DNA of 64,000 nucleotides from an uncultured Ruminococcus sp. (GTDB taxonomy: Bacteria > Bacillota > Clostridia > Oscillospirales > Acutalibacteraceae): positions 51,289 to 115,288 of the forward strand of contig CAJODM010000002.1 in assembly GCA_905233755.1 (NCBI GenBank), read 5' to 3'. The notes beneath the pieces were generated by a model, which made no database searches, had not been told where the DNA came from, and worked only from the letters and a program-made list of their open reading frames with translations. A program made the translations under genes and the position numbers. Below, piece by piece: positions 9,059 through 17,720 of this stretch. Each line of letters starts with the position of its first letter. The first letter of the stretch is position 1.

Positions 9059-10264
9059 ATGAAAATTCTTGTCATCAACGCCGGTTCCTCGTCGCTGAAG
9101 TATCAGCTCATCGACATGGACACCGAGGAAATGATCGCCAAGGGGAACTGTGAGCGCATCGGTCAGCAGGGCTCGTTCATCGGGCACAAGACCGCCGACG
9201 GCCGCTCGTTTTCTAAGGAGATCGATATGCCCGATCACGCCAAGGCGTTCCTTGCCGTCAGCGAGGCGTTGCTCTCCGACGAGTACGGCGTCATCAAGAA
9301 CCTCGACGAGGTCGCCGCGATCGGTCACCGTATCGTTCAGGGCGGCGCGCTGTACAGCGATCCCGAGCTCGTCACCGACGAGGTCATCGCGGGCATTGAG
9401 AGCTTGATCCCGCTCGCTCCGCTCCACAACGCCGGCCACGTCCAGGCGATCCGCGGCTGCAAGGCGGTGTTCGGCGACGCGGTACCGATGGTCGTCGTCT
9501 TTGACACTGCGTTCCATTCGACCATGCCCGAGAAGGCGTATATGTACGCCGTTCCGTATGAATATTATGAGAAGTACGCCGTCCGCCGTTACGGCGCCCA
9601 CGGCACCTCGCACCGCTTTGTATCCCACGCGATGGCCAACCTGATGGGCAAGAATATCGCTGATCTGAAGCTGATCACCTGTCATATCGGCAACGGCTCG
9701 TCCATCACCGCCGTCAAGAACGGCAAGGTCGTCGATACCTCGATGGGCCTGACCCCGCTCGACGGTATCCTCATGGGCACCCGCTCGGGCTGCCTCGATC
9801 CCTCGGTCGTCACCTTCATCGCCGAGAAAGAGAATCTCAGCCCCGCCGAGATGAACACCCTGCTCAACAAGAAGTCCGGGCTTCTCGGTATCTCGGGCGT
9901 GTCCTCCGATGACCGCGATGTCACCAAGGCGGAGGAAGAGGGCAACCACCGCGCTGCGCTGGTGCACCAGATGCTCTACTACCAGATCGCGAAGTACATC
10001 GGTCAGTACTGGGTCGCGATGGGCGGATGTGACGGTATCGTCTTCACCGCCGGCCTGGGCGAGAACCAGCCCGCCCTGCGCGAGGCGGTCATCGAGTACC
10101 TCGGCTTTGCCGGCGTCAAGGTCGACAAGGAGGTCAACGCCGCCACCAAGGGCAAGACCGCGTTCATCTCATCCGCCGACTCGTCCATCCCCGTCGCCGT
10201 TATCGCGACGAACGAGGAGCTCGCGATCGCCCGCGATACCAAGGCGATCGTCGAATCTCTGTAA
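9059..10264 (+). CDS. ackA: Acetate kinase
   Basis: 'MKILVINAGSSSLKYQLID', 'RYGAHGTSHRFV', 'CHIGNGSSI', 'TRSGCLDPSV'; RBS aggagg before 9059. Confidence 0.98.
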   Translation: MKILVINAGSSSLKYQLIDMDTEEMIAKGNCERIGQQGSFIGHKTADGRSFSKEIDMPDHAKAFLAVSEALLSDEYGVIKNLDEVAAIGHRIVQGGALYSDPELVTDEVIAGIESLIPLAPLHNAGHVQAIRGCKAVFGDAVPMVVVFDTAFHSTMPEKAYMYAVPYEYYEKYAVRRYGAHGTSHRFVSHAMANLMGKNIADLKLITCHIGNGSSITAVKNGKVVDTSMGLTPLDGILMGTRSGCLDPSVVTFIAEKENLSPAEMNTLLNKKSGLLGISGVSSDDRDVTKAEEEGNHRAALVHQMLYYQIAKYIGQYWVAMGGCDGIVFTAGLGENQPALREAVIEYLGFAGVKVDKEVNAATKGKTAFISSADSSIPVAVIATNEELAIARDTKAIVESL

Positions 10265-10277
10265 CGATATCCTGTCA

Positions 10278-10315
10278 CCGCCCGCTGCCGGAACATCCGA
10301 CGGCGGGCGGTTTTT
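10278..10315 (+). terminator. Intrinsic terminator of ackA
   Basis: CCGCCCGCTGCCGGA...TCCGACGGCGGGCGG followed by TTTTT. Confidence 0.88.
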
Positions 10316-10318
10316 CTG

Positions 10319-10753
10319 TCAGACCGGTCGGATGATACCGCACGCGATCTTCGTCATGGCGTTTCCTGCGGGCTGGGTGCGAAAGTCGTCGGGCATCTCG
10401 TGGATGACGACGGTCCTGCCGACGATATCCCTGACGCGGAACCGGTCGCTCCTGACTGCCAGATATGCATATCCTGAGCAGTACATCAGCGGCGGCAGAT
10501 CGCCCGCGTGGCTTGGATGTGGGACGCTCAATGGATCCAGATGCCCGCCGGTCATAGCGAACGTCTCCCCGTCGCATCGTCCTCCCTCGTGGATATGAAA
10601 TCCATAGAACCCCGCGCCGTTCCACGGCAGCCCATACACCTTCGCCTCTATCAGCACCGCGCCCTTCTCCTGATAGAACAGCACCGTCCCGCGGATACCG
10701 GACCCCCGTATCACCGCTTTGGCGTTCGGCGTTCGGTTACATGATACTAGCAT
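10319..10753 (-). CDS. sodC: Cu/Zn superoxide dismutase-like protein
   Basis: 'GFHIHEGGRC', 'GGHLDP', 'HPSHAGDLPPL', 'VVIHEMPDDFRTQPAGNAMTKIACG'. Confidence 0.88.
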   Translation of the reverse strand: MLVSCNRTPNAKAVIRGSGIRGTVLFYQEKGAVLIEAKVYGLPWNGAGFYGFHIHEGGRCDGETFAMTGGHLDPLSVPHPSHAGDLPPLMYCSGYAYLAVRSDRFRVRDIVGRTVVIHEMPDDFRTQPAGNAMTKIACGIIRPV

Positions 10754-10754
10754 C

Positions 10755-10797
10755 AAAAAAACACCTCCGCATCATGCTATGCAGATACGGAGGTTTT
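10755..10797 (-). terminator. Intrinsic terminator at the end of the moco gene cluster; its 3' arm contains the sodC Shine-Dalgarno
   Basis: Minus strand ACCTCCG-TATC-TGC-ATA-GCA-T-GATG-CGGAGGT-G-TTTTTTT. Confidence 0.78.
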
Positions 10798-10806
10798 GTG
10801 TATCAT

Positions 10807-11280
10807 TTATTCCTTCATCCCGAGCAGCATCTCGATCCCGTGGTCGAGGTGGGGCAGGACGAACGAGAGGTTCTCGGTCGACGCCTTGACCGATCCCGGC
10901 AGGTTGAGGATGACGCTCTGTCGTTTGATGCCGGTGATCCCGCGCGACAGCATCCCGCGCGGCGTGATCTTCATCGAGCACATCCGCATATATTCGGCGA
11001 TCCCGGGCGCTTCTCTTTCGATGACCGCCGCTGTTGCCTCGGGCGTGACGTCGCGGGGCGCAAATCCCGTCCCGCCGACGGTGAGGACAAGTGGGATCAG
11101 TGCGTCACAGCATCGTATCAGCTCGTCGATGATCCTGTTCTTCTCGTCGGGGATGACGCGATAGGATACCACCTCATATCCCGTGTCCTCCAGCAGCTTT
11201 CGGACAGCGGGGCCCGAGCGATCCTCATATTCTCCCGCCGATGCGCGGTCGCTGACAGTGATGACAGCCGCCTGTATCAT
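10807..11280 (-). CDS. mog: Molybdenum cofactor biosynthesis protein (MogA/MoaB family)
   Basis: 'AAVITVSDRASAGEYEDRSGP', 'LTVGGTGFAPRDVTPEA', 'NLPGSVKA'. Confidence 0.93.
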   Translation of the reverse strand: MIQAAVITVSDRASAGEYEDRSGPAVRKLLEDTGYEVVSYRVIPDEKNRIIDELIRCCDALIPLVLTVGGTGFAPRDVTPEATAAVIEREAPGIAEYMRMCSMKITPRGMLSRGITGIKRQSVILNLPGSVKASTENLSFVLPHLDHGIEMLLGMKE

Positions 11281-11302
11281 TTCATCTCCTCGCTCTCTGT
11301 GA

Positions 11303-12319
11303 TTATTTGCCAAATCCGCAGTCGGGATAACGGCACGGCTGACACCCAAGGCACAGCCCGCCCTCGCCGTATGCGACAAAGTCGGCTTTGGTCAGCTTCA
11401 CGCCAGCGGCGATCCGCGGCATGATAAGGTCGAACACGGTTGCCTTTGCATACATCACGCACCCCGGCAGCCCCAGCACCGGCACCCCGTCGTCAAAGTA
11501 CCCGAGCAGGATCATCGCCCCCGGCAGCACCGGTGCGCCGTAGGTGACGATATGAGCGCCGCTGCGACGGATCGCGCCCGGGGTATTGTCGTCAGGATCG
11601 ACGCTCATCCCGCCGGTACACAGCACAATATCGGCACCCGCTCGCACGTCGTTGATCGCTGCGGTGATATGCGTGACGTCGTCGTCCGTGATGATATGCT
11701 TGATGGTCGTGATACCGTAGTGCACGAGCTTTTCTTTCAATATCGGGGTGAACCGATCCTCGATGCGGCCGTGATATACCTCGCTGCCGGTAGTGACGAT
11801 AGCGGCGCTGTGCAGGGAGTAGGGGATGACGCGCATCAGCGGTCCGTCTTTGGCGGTGGCCTCGGCTCTGTGCAGCTTTTCTTCCTCGATCAAGAGCGGG
11901 ATGACGCGGGTACCGGCGAGCCTGTCGCCGGCTTTGACGTCGGTATAGCCCTTTCTGGTAGCGATCATGATATCCTCGACGGCGTTCACATCGCGGATAC
12001 CCTCGCGGTTGAGCACGAACAGCCCGTCACACGCAGCGCTCAGCTCGATTTTGCCTTCTTTGACCGGTGAGCAGTCGATGTTCTCGCCGCGGCAGATGGC
12101 ACACAGCCGCTGTGCAGCGTCGTTCTCGTGCACCATCCCTTCCTCCATCTCATAGATATAGAGGTTCTCCTTGCCCATGCTCAGCAGGATCGGGATATCC
12201 TCCGCCTTGACGACGTGTCCCTTAGTGAACCGCGCGCCCTTGTATTCTCCGGGGATGATCTGGGTCAGATCGTGACACAGCACATGCCCGACCGCATCCT
12301 CGGTTCGTATCAACTTCAT
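11303..12319 (-). CDS. Molybdopterin-binding protein (MoeA-like) with C-terminal Cys motif
   Basis: 'TGSEVYHGRIEDRFTPIL', 'VLCTGGMSVDPDDNTPGAI', 'LGLPGCVMYAK', 'CLGCQPCRYPDCGFGK'. Confidence 0.88.
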   Translation of the reverse strand: MKLIRTEDAVGHVLCHDLTQIIPGEYKGARFTKGHVVKAEDIPILLSMGKENLYIYEMEEGMVHENDAAQRLCAICRGENIDCSPVKEGKIELSAACDGLFVLNREGIRDVNAVEDIMIATRKGYTDVKAGDRLAGTRVIPLLIEEEKLHRAEATAKDGPLMRVIPYSLHSAAIVTTGSEVYHGRIEDRFTPILKEKLVHYGITTIKHIITDDDVTHITAAINDVRAGADIVLCTGGMSVDPDDNTPGAIRRSGAHIVTYGAPVLPGAMILLGYFDDGVPVLGLPGCVMYAKATVFDLIMPRIAAGVKLTKADFVAYGEGGLCLGCQPCRYPDCGFGK

Positions 12320-12747
12320 GCGATCACCTCGATTCTGTCTCCTTTGCGGATGATCCCGCCGGTGATGACCCTCGCAAAAACCCCGCGCGTGGGCATCACA
12401 CAGGTCCCGACCATCCTTTTTATCTCACACTCGCTGTGACATTCCTTGCCGATCTGGGTGATCTCAAGCACGGCGCTACCGACTTGAACGCGCGTTAGGA
12501 CGGCAAGCGAAGTCAAGCTGATCCCACGGGTGAGGAGGTTCTCGCCAAAGTCCCCGGGGGACAGCACCGCTCCACGCGCGCGCATCGTATCGACGTCCTC
12601 GTCCGACAGCATGCTGACCTGACGGTGCCATCGCCCCGCGTGCGCGTCGCCGAGGATCCCGTGCTCTGTTATAAGCTCGGCGAACGGTACCTCGTGCTTC
12701 TTGGTTCCTTTCTGCTCACTGATGCAGATCGCGGTGATCTCAGCCAT
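12316..12747 (-). CDS. MOSC domain protein
   Basis: 'GDAHAGRWHRQVSMLS', 'GDFGENLLTRGI', 'GKECHSECEI'. Confidence 0.92.
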   Translation of the reverse strand: MAEITAICISEQKGTKKHEVPFAELITEHGILGDAHAGRWHRQVSMLSDEDVDTMRARGAVLSPGDFGENLLTRGISLTSLAVLTRVQVGSAVLEITQIGKECHSECEIKRMVGTCVMPTRGVFARVITGGIIRKGDRIEVIA

Positions 12748-13213
12748 GCTGCTCCCTCTGATAGTCGCCCGATTTGCCGCCCGACTTACTCATCAGGCGG
12801 ATATCGGTGATCTCAATGTCCCTCTGGACCGCCTTGCACATATCGTATATCGTCAGCGCCGCAGTCGCAGCCGCCGTCAGCGCCTCCATCTCGACGCCGG
12901 TGACGCCTGAGCACCGGACCGTCGCGGTGATATGCACCTCTTCCTCTGTCAGCGAAAAGCGGATATCGGCAGCGGTGATGGGCAGGGGATGGCACATCGG
13001 GATGAGGTCGGGGGTGCGCTTTGCCGCCATGATGCCCGCAACCTGGGCGACCGCGAGCACATCGCCCTTTTTGATCCCGTTATCTTTGATGAGCGACATG
13101 GTGTGCGCGTTGACCTTGACGGTAGCGGCGGCGACAGCGACGCGGTGGGTGACGTCCTTGTCGGTGACGTCCACCATCCGCGCGCGGCTCTGTTCGTTGA
13201 AGTGTGTCAGCAT
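12740..13213 (-). CDS. moaC: Cyclic pyranopterin monophosphate synthase
   Basis: 'RMVDVTDKDVTHRVAVA', 'DLIPMCHPLPIT', 'TGVEMEALTAA'. Confidence 0.96.
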   Translation of the reverse strand: MLTHFNEQSRARMVDVTDKDVTHRVAVAAATVKVNAHTMSLIKDNGIKKGDVLAVAQVAGIMAAKRTPDLIPMCHPLPITAADIRFSLTEEEVHITATVRCSGVTGVEMEALTAAATAALTIYDMCKAVQRDIEITDIRLMSKSGGKSGDYQREQHG

Positions 13214-13214
13214 A

Positions 13215-14153
13215 TTATCCTCCGATCTCGTTCATATACCTGCTCGTATCGGTGCGGCGATCCTCCAGATGATGCGACAGCGGCTTTTGCAGGATGCCGG
13301 TGCGGATCGTCTCGAGCAACTTGTCTCCCTTGATACCTTTCAGATCGATCTCTTCGTTCGAGTGCAGACAGGGCTTTAGCTTGCAGTCGGCGGTAACGCG
13401 CACGCGGTCGCACCTATGACAGAACCGATGCGACATCGGGGTGATGAACCCGACCGTGCCGCGCCATCCGTCCTTGCTGTATAGCTGTGTCACGCCGTCG
13501 AACCCGACCGGCGTCAGCTCACCGAGCAGGGGCATCACACGCTCGGCGCTGATATAGCATGAATCGTCCCATCCGCTGACCACGTGCATCGGCATGAGCT
13601 CTATAAACCGCACCGATACGTCCCGCGTCTGTGCGAGCGCGGCGACTGCGGGGACTTCGTCATCGTTCACCCCACCGATGAGGACGGCGTTGATCTTTGT
13701 GCCGGAGAACCCGGCGTTATCTGCCGCATCGATCCCGCTCATCACGTCGTCGAGCTCACCCACACGGGTGAGCGAGCGGAACCGCTCACGATCCAGCGTG
13801 TCCAAGCTGATGTTCAGCCGAGACAGCCCCGCTGCTTTGAGCTTGTCGGCATAGATCGGGAGCATACTGCCGTTCGTTGTCATCGCAAGCTCAATATCGG
13901 GGGATATCGCGCGTATCATCCGGCACAGCTCGACGATATCGCCCCGCATCAGCGGCTCGCCGCCGGTCAGCCGGATCTTGTCGATCCCAAGGCGATAGCA
14001 CGCCTGAGCGATCTCGGCAAGCTCCTCTGCCGAGGCGGGGTCACGCGGGCTTATCGGCGCGTGCTCGTCCATACAGTAGCGGCACCGGTAGTTGCACCGA
14101 TCGGTCACCGAGAGCCGCAGATAGCGGATATCTCTGTTATATGCGTCCTTCAC
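13215..14153 (-). CDS. moaA: GTP 3',8-cyclase
   Basis: Radical SAM 'RLSVTDRCNYRCRYCMDE', C-terminal 'CHRCDRVRVTADCKLKPCL'; GTG start at 14153 preferred to the upstream ORF extension. Confidence 0.96.
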   Translation of the reverse strand: MKDAYNRDIRYLRLSVTDRCNYRCRYCMDEHAPISPRDPASAEELAEIAQACYRLGIDKIRLTGGEPLMRGDIVELCRMIRAISPDIELAMTTNGSMLPIYADKLKAAGLSRLNISLDTLDRERFRSLTRVGELDDVMSGIDAADNAGFSGTKINAVLIGGVNDDEVPAVAALAQTRDVSVRFIELMPMHVVSGWDDSCYISAERVMPLLGELTPVGFDGVTQLYSKDGWRGTVGFITPMSHRFCHRCDRVRVTADCKLKPCLHSNEEIDLKGIKGDKLLETIRTGILQKPLSHHLEDRRTDTSRYMNEIGG

Positions 14154-14869
14154 TCTGCTTTCTGCTCCCTTCGCTCTCGACGCTCGCTCCGGGTGCGCTC
14201 GGCATATTGACGGAACGTGTCGATCGTGATCATATCGCCCGATGCGCCGTCCTCGATCCGATAGACGGTGTCGCACAGCTCGATGACCTCGTCGGCGTCG
14301 TGCGATACCATGATGACGTCGCCCGTATAGCCGAGCAGCCGCTCGCGCAGCTCGTCCATGAGCTCCCATTTCAGGAACGTATCGAGGGACGAGAACGGTT
14401 CGTCCAGCAGCAGCGCCTGCGGCTCGCTGCCAAAGATACGCGCCAGCGCGACGCGCTGTTTCTCACCGCCCGATAGGGTAGCGGGACGCGAGTGTTCGAG
14501 CCCTTTTAGGTGAAAGCTCTCGATCAGCGCGCGGGCTCTGTCGGTGCGATCCGCACCCTTGAAACGGTGCAGCCCCGCCTTGATGTTCCCGAGCACAGTC
14601 ATATTCGGAAAGAGCGCATAGTCCTGGAACAGATAGCCCACCCCGCGCTCTTGTATCTTCAGATTGATCTTCTTCTCGCTGTCATAGAGCACCCTGTCGT
14701 CCAGCACGATACGCCCGCGGTCGGGACGCTCGATACCGGCGATACACTTGAGCGTCATGCTCTTGCCCGCGCCGGAGCTGCCGAGCAGCGAGGTGATCAC
14801 GCCGTCGGTCTTGATCCTGATTTTCAGTGTGAAGTTCTGCAATACCTTCTCGATATCCACATACAGCAT
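14150..14869 (-). CDS. modC: Molybdate ABC transporter ATP-binding protein
   Basis: Walker A 'GSSGAGKSMT', 'LSGGEKQRVALARI'; start at 14869. Confidence 0.9.
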   Translation of the reverse strand: MLYVDIEKVLQNFTLKIRIKTDGVITSLLGSSGAGKSMTLKCIAGIERPDRGRIVLDDRVLYDSEKKINLKIQERGVGYLFQDYALFPNMTVLGNIKAGLHRFKGADRTDRARALIESFHLKGLEHSRPATLSGGEKQRVALARIFGSEPQALLLDEPFSSLDTFLKWELMDELRERLLGYTGDVIMVSHDADEVIELCDTVYRIEDGASGDMITIDTFRQYAERTRSERRERREQKAE

Positions 14870-14870
14870 G

Positions 14871-15530
14871 CTATGCCCTCCTCGGCCGCTCGAGCAGGTT
14901 GATCGCGAGCAGCACCACCGCCGAGATAGCGATGTTGATGAGCACCCATTTGGTCGCCAGCGCATCGTTGCCGGTACGCCATAGCTGGTAGACGGCGGTC
15001 GAGACGGTCGCCGTCTTGCCGGGGGTATAGCCGGCGATCATCGAGGTTGCGCCGTATTCGCCCAGCGCACGCGCAAAGCTCAGCACGACCCCCGCGATGA
15101 TCCCCTGTCGACAGTAGGGCATCCGTATGCGCCAGAAGATGTAGGTGTTCGACAGCCCCAGCGTCTGACCGGCATGTGACAGGTTCTCGTCAAAGCTCTC
15201 GAACGCGCCGCGCGCGGTGCGGTACATCAGCGGGAACACCACCACCAGCACCGCGAAGATCGCCGACCACCACTGCATCGTCAGCCGAAGCTGAAAGTGC
15301 TCATAGAAGAACGACCCGATGATACGGTGCGGCCCGAGCACGAGCAGCAGCAAGTATCCCACCACCGTCGGCGGCAGCACCAGCGGCAGCGTGAAGATCA
15401 CATCGAGGATTCCTTTGATGATGCGCGGACACTTGGCGATATAGTACGCCGCCAGTATCCCGAGAAAGAACACCAGCACCGACGCGATGGCGGCGATACG
15501 CAGCGAGTTATACAGCGGATACAGATCCAT
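14871..15530 (-). CDS. modB: Molybdate ABC transporter permease
   Basis: 'LPLVLPPTVVGYLLL', 'ALGEYGATSMIAG'. Confidence 0.94.
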   Translation of the reverse strand: MDLYPLYNSLRIAAIASVLVFFLGILAAYYIAKCPRIIKGILDVIFTLPLVLPPTVVGYLLLLVLGPHRIIGSFFYEHFQLRLTMQWWSAIFAVLVVVFPLMYRTARGAFESFDENLSHAGQTLGLSNTYIFWRIRMPYCRQGIIAGVVLSFARALGEYGATSMIAGYTPGKTATVSTAVYQLWRTGNDALATKWVLINIAISAVVLLAINLLERPRRA

Positions 15531-15556
15531 AGATACCCTTCCTAATACAGCAAATA

Positions 15557-15577
15557 GGGCAGAGGTGACCTCTGCCC
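15557..15577 (-). other. Intercistronic hairpin between modA and modB
   Basis: Perfect palindrome GGGCAGAGGT-G-ACCTCTGCCC, no strong U-tract. Confidence 0.8.
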
Positions 15578-15592
15578 TGATATTCTATCACA

Positions 15593-16441
15593 TTATGTCA
15601 GCGGAGTAAAGCCCACTTCGGTGAAAATCGCTGCCGCTTCCTCCGTCGAGAGGTAAGCCAGGAACGCAGCCGCCTGATCCCTTTGCTCGGTGTTCTTCAT
15701 GACGGCGGCGGGGTAGGTGACCTTGCCGCACATCTCCTCGGTGGCGGTATCGACGATCGTCAGCCCCTCGCTGTAGGCGTCCGTCTGATAGATGACGCCG
15801 GCGTCGACCGAACCCTCGGCGATTTGAGCGGTGACCTCCTTGACGTTCGAGCCGTAGGTGATGACGCCGCTGTCGGCGAGCGCCGGCTCATCGAGTCCGA
15901 AGTACGCAAAGATCTTCTGGGTATATTGACCGACCGGAACATCCTCGTTGCCCATCGAGAAGAGGATATCGCCCTCCTTCAGCGCATCGGCGAGGTCCTG
16001 GTACGAGTTGATGTCCTTTCTGTTATCCTTCGGCACACACAGCGCGACCTTGTTCTCCAGCAGGTCGATACGCGTCTCGCTGTCAACAAAGTCAAGCCCA
16101 TCCTCGTTTATCTCAGGGTCGGCAGTGATATCGAGCTGATCCATCTGCTTCTCGGCAGCCGAGATGAAGATATCGCATACCGCGCCCTCTTCGATCTGGG
16201 TCTTGAGCGTGCCCGACGAGTCAAAGTTGAACGTCAGCGTGACGTTCGGGGCGACCTCTTTGTAGAGTTCGGCGATCTCAGTCAGCGTCTCGGTCATGCT
16301 TGCAGCGGCAAAGACAACGATCTCGATGTTTTCCTCAGCGTCTGTAGCGGCAGCATCGGTCTGCTGGGCGGTGTTCGCGCATCCGGCAAGCACGCCGACC
16401 ACGCACAGAATGACAAGGGTCAGTGCAATCCATTTTTTCAT
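15593..16441 (-). CDS. modA: Molybdate-binding lipoprotein
   Basis: Lipobox 'VGVLAGCAN', 'VVFAAASMTETLTEIAELY', 'NFDSSGTLKTQIEEGA'. Confidence 0.95.
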   Translation of the reverse strand: MKKWIALTLVILCVVGVLAGCANTAQQTDAAATDAEENIEIVVFAAASMTETLTEIAELYKEVAPNVTLTFNFDSSGTLKTQIEEGAVCDIFISAAEKQMDQLDITADPEINEDGLDFVDSETRIDLLENKVALCVPKDNRKDINSYQDLADALKEGDILFSMGNEDVPVGQYTQKIFAYFGLDEPALADSGVITYGSNVKEVTAQIAEGSVDAGVIYQTDAYSEGLTIVDTATEEMCGKVTYPAAVMKNTEQRDQAAAFLAYLSTEEAAAIFTEVGFTPLT

Positions 16442-16470
16442 GATTCTATCCTCCTTCTTTCGGTAGTTCT

Positions 16471-16499
16471 ATTGTATCACCTGTGTGCCGTTGTCACAA
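16471..16499 (-). promoter_or_regulatory. Promoter of the mod/moco cluster
   Basis: Minus strand TTGTGA-17 nt-TACAAT, then AGGAGG before modA. Confidence 0.65.
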
Positions 16500-16550
16500 T
16501 AGCTTAGGTTCAGCATAACGGTATTGATGTTCGGCAATACAGAATATCTG

Positions 16551-16579
16551 TTGCAATCACCGTCAAAAGGTGCTATGAT
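16551..16579 (+). promoter_or_regulatory. Promoter of the IclR-family gene
   Basis: TTGCAA-17 nt-TATGAT. Confidence 0.6.
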
Positions 16580-16601
16580 AAAGCGAGAAAGAGGGGAGAA
16601 T

Positions 16602-17354
16602 ATGTCACAAGTCCTGTCGCTTCAGAAAGCGTTTGATATCCTCGACGAGCTCTCGCGCCATGCGGGCGGGATCACGCTCGGCGAGCTGTCATCGCGCCTT
16701 GAATATCCCAAGAGCACCGTGCACGCGCTGCTGTCCACCATGCGCGACCGCGGGGTCGTCAAGCAGCTGCCCTCCGGCGCCTATGACCTCGGGATCAAGC
16801 TGTTCGAGTACGGATGCGTCGTGTCGCGCGGGTTCGATATCTCGCGCATCTCAAAGCCGTATCTCGAGCGGCTGTCGCTGAAGACCGGCTGCGGCGCAGT
16901 CATCTCGACCATCGACGACGCGGGGGTGGTGAGCTTTGACCATGCCAGCGCCCCGTCGGGGGTCCAGATCATGCCCGAGCTCGGCGTTCGTCTGCCGCTG
17001 CACTGTACCTCTCAGGGAAAGCTGATGCTCTCGCTCTTGTCCGACAGCACGGCAACCATGCTCCTGTGTGAGCGCTCGCTGACCGCCTACACCCCTCACA
17101 GCAAGGTCGATCTGTCCGATGTGATTGCAGAGCTGTCGGTAACACGCGAGCGTGGCTATGCGGTCGAGGACGGCGAGTATCGTATCGGGCTGCGGTCGGT
17201 ATCGGCTCCGGTGCGTGACAGCTCCGGCACGGTGCGCTATGCGCTGACGGCTATCGGGTTTCTCAGCCGAACCGGCTCCGAGGAGTTCCGCTATGCGGTC
17301 GAGGCGACGCTGACGGAGGCACAACGGCTGTCAGACGCGCTGAACAGCTTTTGA
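16602..17354 (+). CDS. IclR family transcriptional regulator
   Basis: N-terminal wHTH 'LQKAFDILDELSRHAGGITLGELSSRLEYPKSTVHALLSTM' plus IclR effector domain; RBS gagggga before 16602. Confidence 0.93.
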   Translation: MSQVLSLQKAFDILDELSRHAGGITLGELSSRLEYPKSTVHALLSTMRDRGVVKQLPSGAYDLGIKLFEYGCVVSRGFDISRISKPYLERLSLKTGCGAVISTIDDAGVVSFDHASAPSGVQIMPELGVRLPLHCTSQGKLMLSLLSDSTATMLLCERSLTAYTPHSKVDLSDVIAELSVTRERGYAVEDGEYRIGLRSVSAPVRDSSGTVRYALTAIGFLSRTGSEEFRYAVEATLTEAQRLSDALNSF

Positions 17355-17373
17355 GCGTAATATATCAAGTCAA

Positions 17374-17409
17374 AAGAGGCGTCCCGGATATTATCCGTGG
17401 ACGCCTCTT
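17374..17409. terminator. Bidirectional hairpin terminator between convergent genes
   Basis: AAGAGGCGTCC-CGGAT-ATT-ATCCG-T-GGACGCCTCTT; minus-strand TTTT tail. Confidence 0.75.
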
Positions 17410-17426
17410 GAGCATATGCGTATGGT

Positions 17427-17663
17427 TTATCCGATGTCCGACACTCTCATGTGCGCATCGCGGTCGCCCGCCTCGGTTCGGTCTCTGAACAGCAGCGAGA
17501 TACACCACAGCGCCGACAGCGCGACGATCACATAGATGATCCGCGACACGACAGCGCTCTGACCGCCGAAGATCCACGCGACAATATCGAACTGGAACAG
17601 CCCGACGCTCCCCCAGTTGATGCCGCCGATAACCAGCAGCGTCAACGCGATTTTGTCAAGCAT
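17427..17663 (-). CDS. DUF378 family membrane protein
   Basis: 'KIALTLLVIGGINWGSVGLFQFDIVAWIFG' typical of DUF378. Confidence 0.88.
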   Translation of the reverse strand: MLDKIALTLLVIGGINWGSVGLFQFDIVAWIFGGQSAVVSRIIYVIVALSALWCISLLFRDRTEAGDRDAHMRVSDIG

Positions 17664-17720
17664 ACTAACCCTCCTTACAGCATAAGTTGAGGTTAGTATC
17701 TGTCATTTCCGGCAGAATAT

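Noticed and set aside
16442-16601. Possible Moco riboswitch upstream of modA
   Set aside because: Leader between the predicted promoter and modA is too short for the known structure; promoter and operator-like repeats explain the region better.
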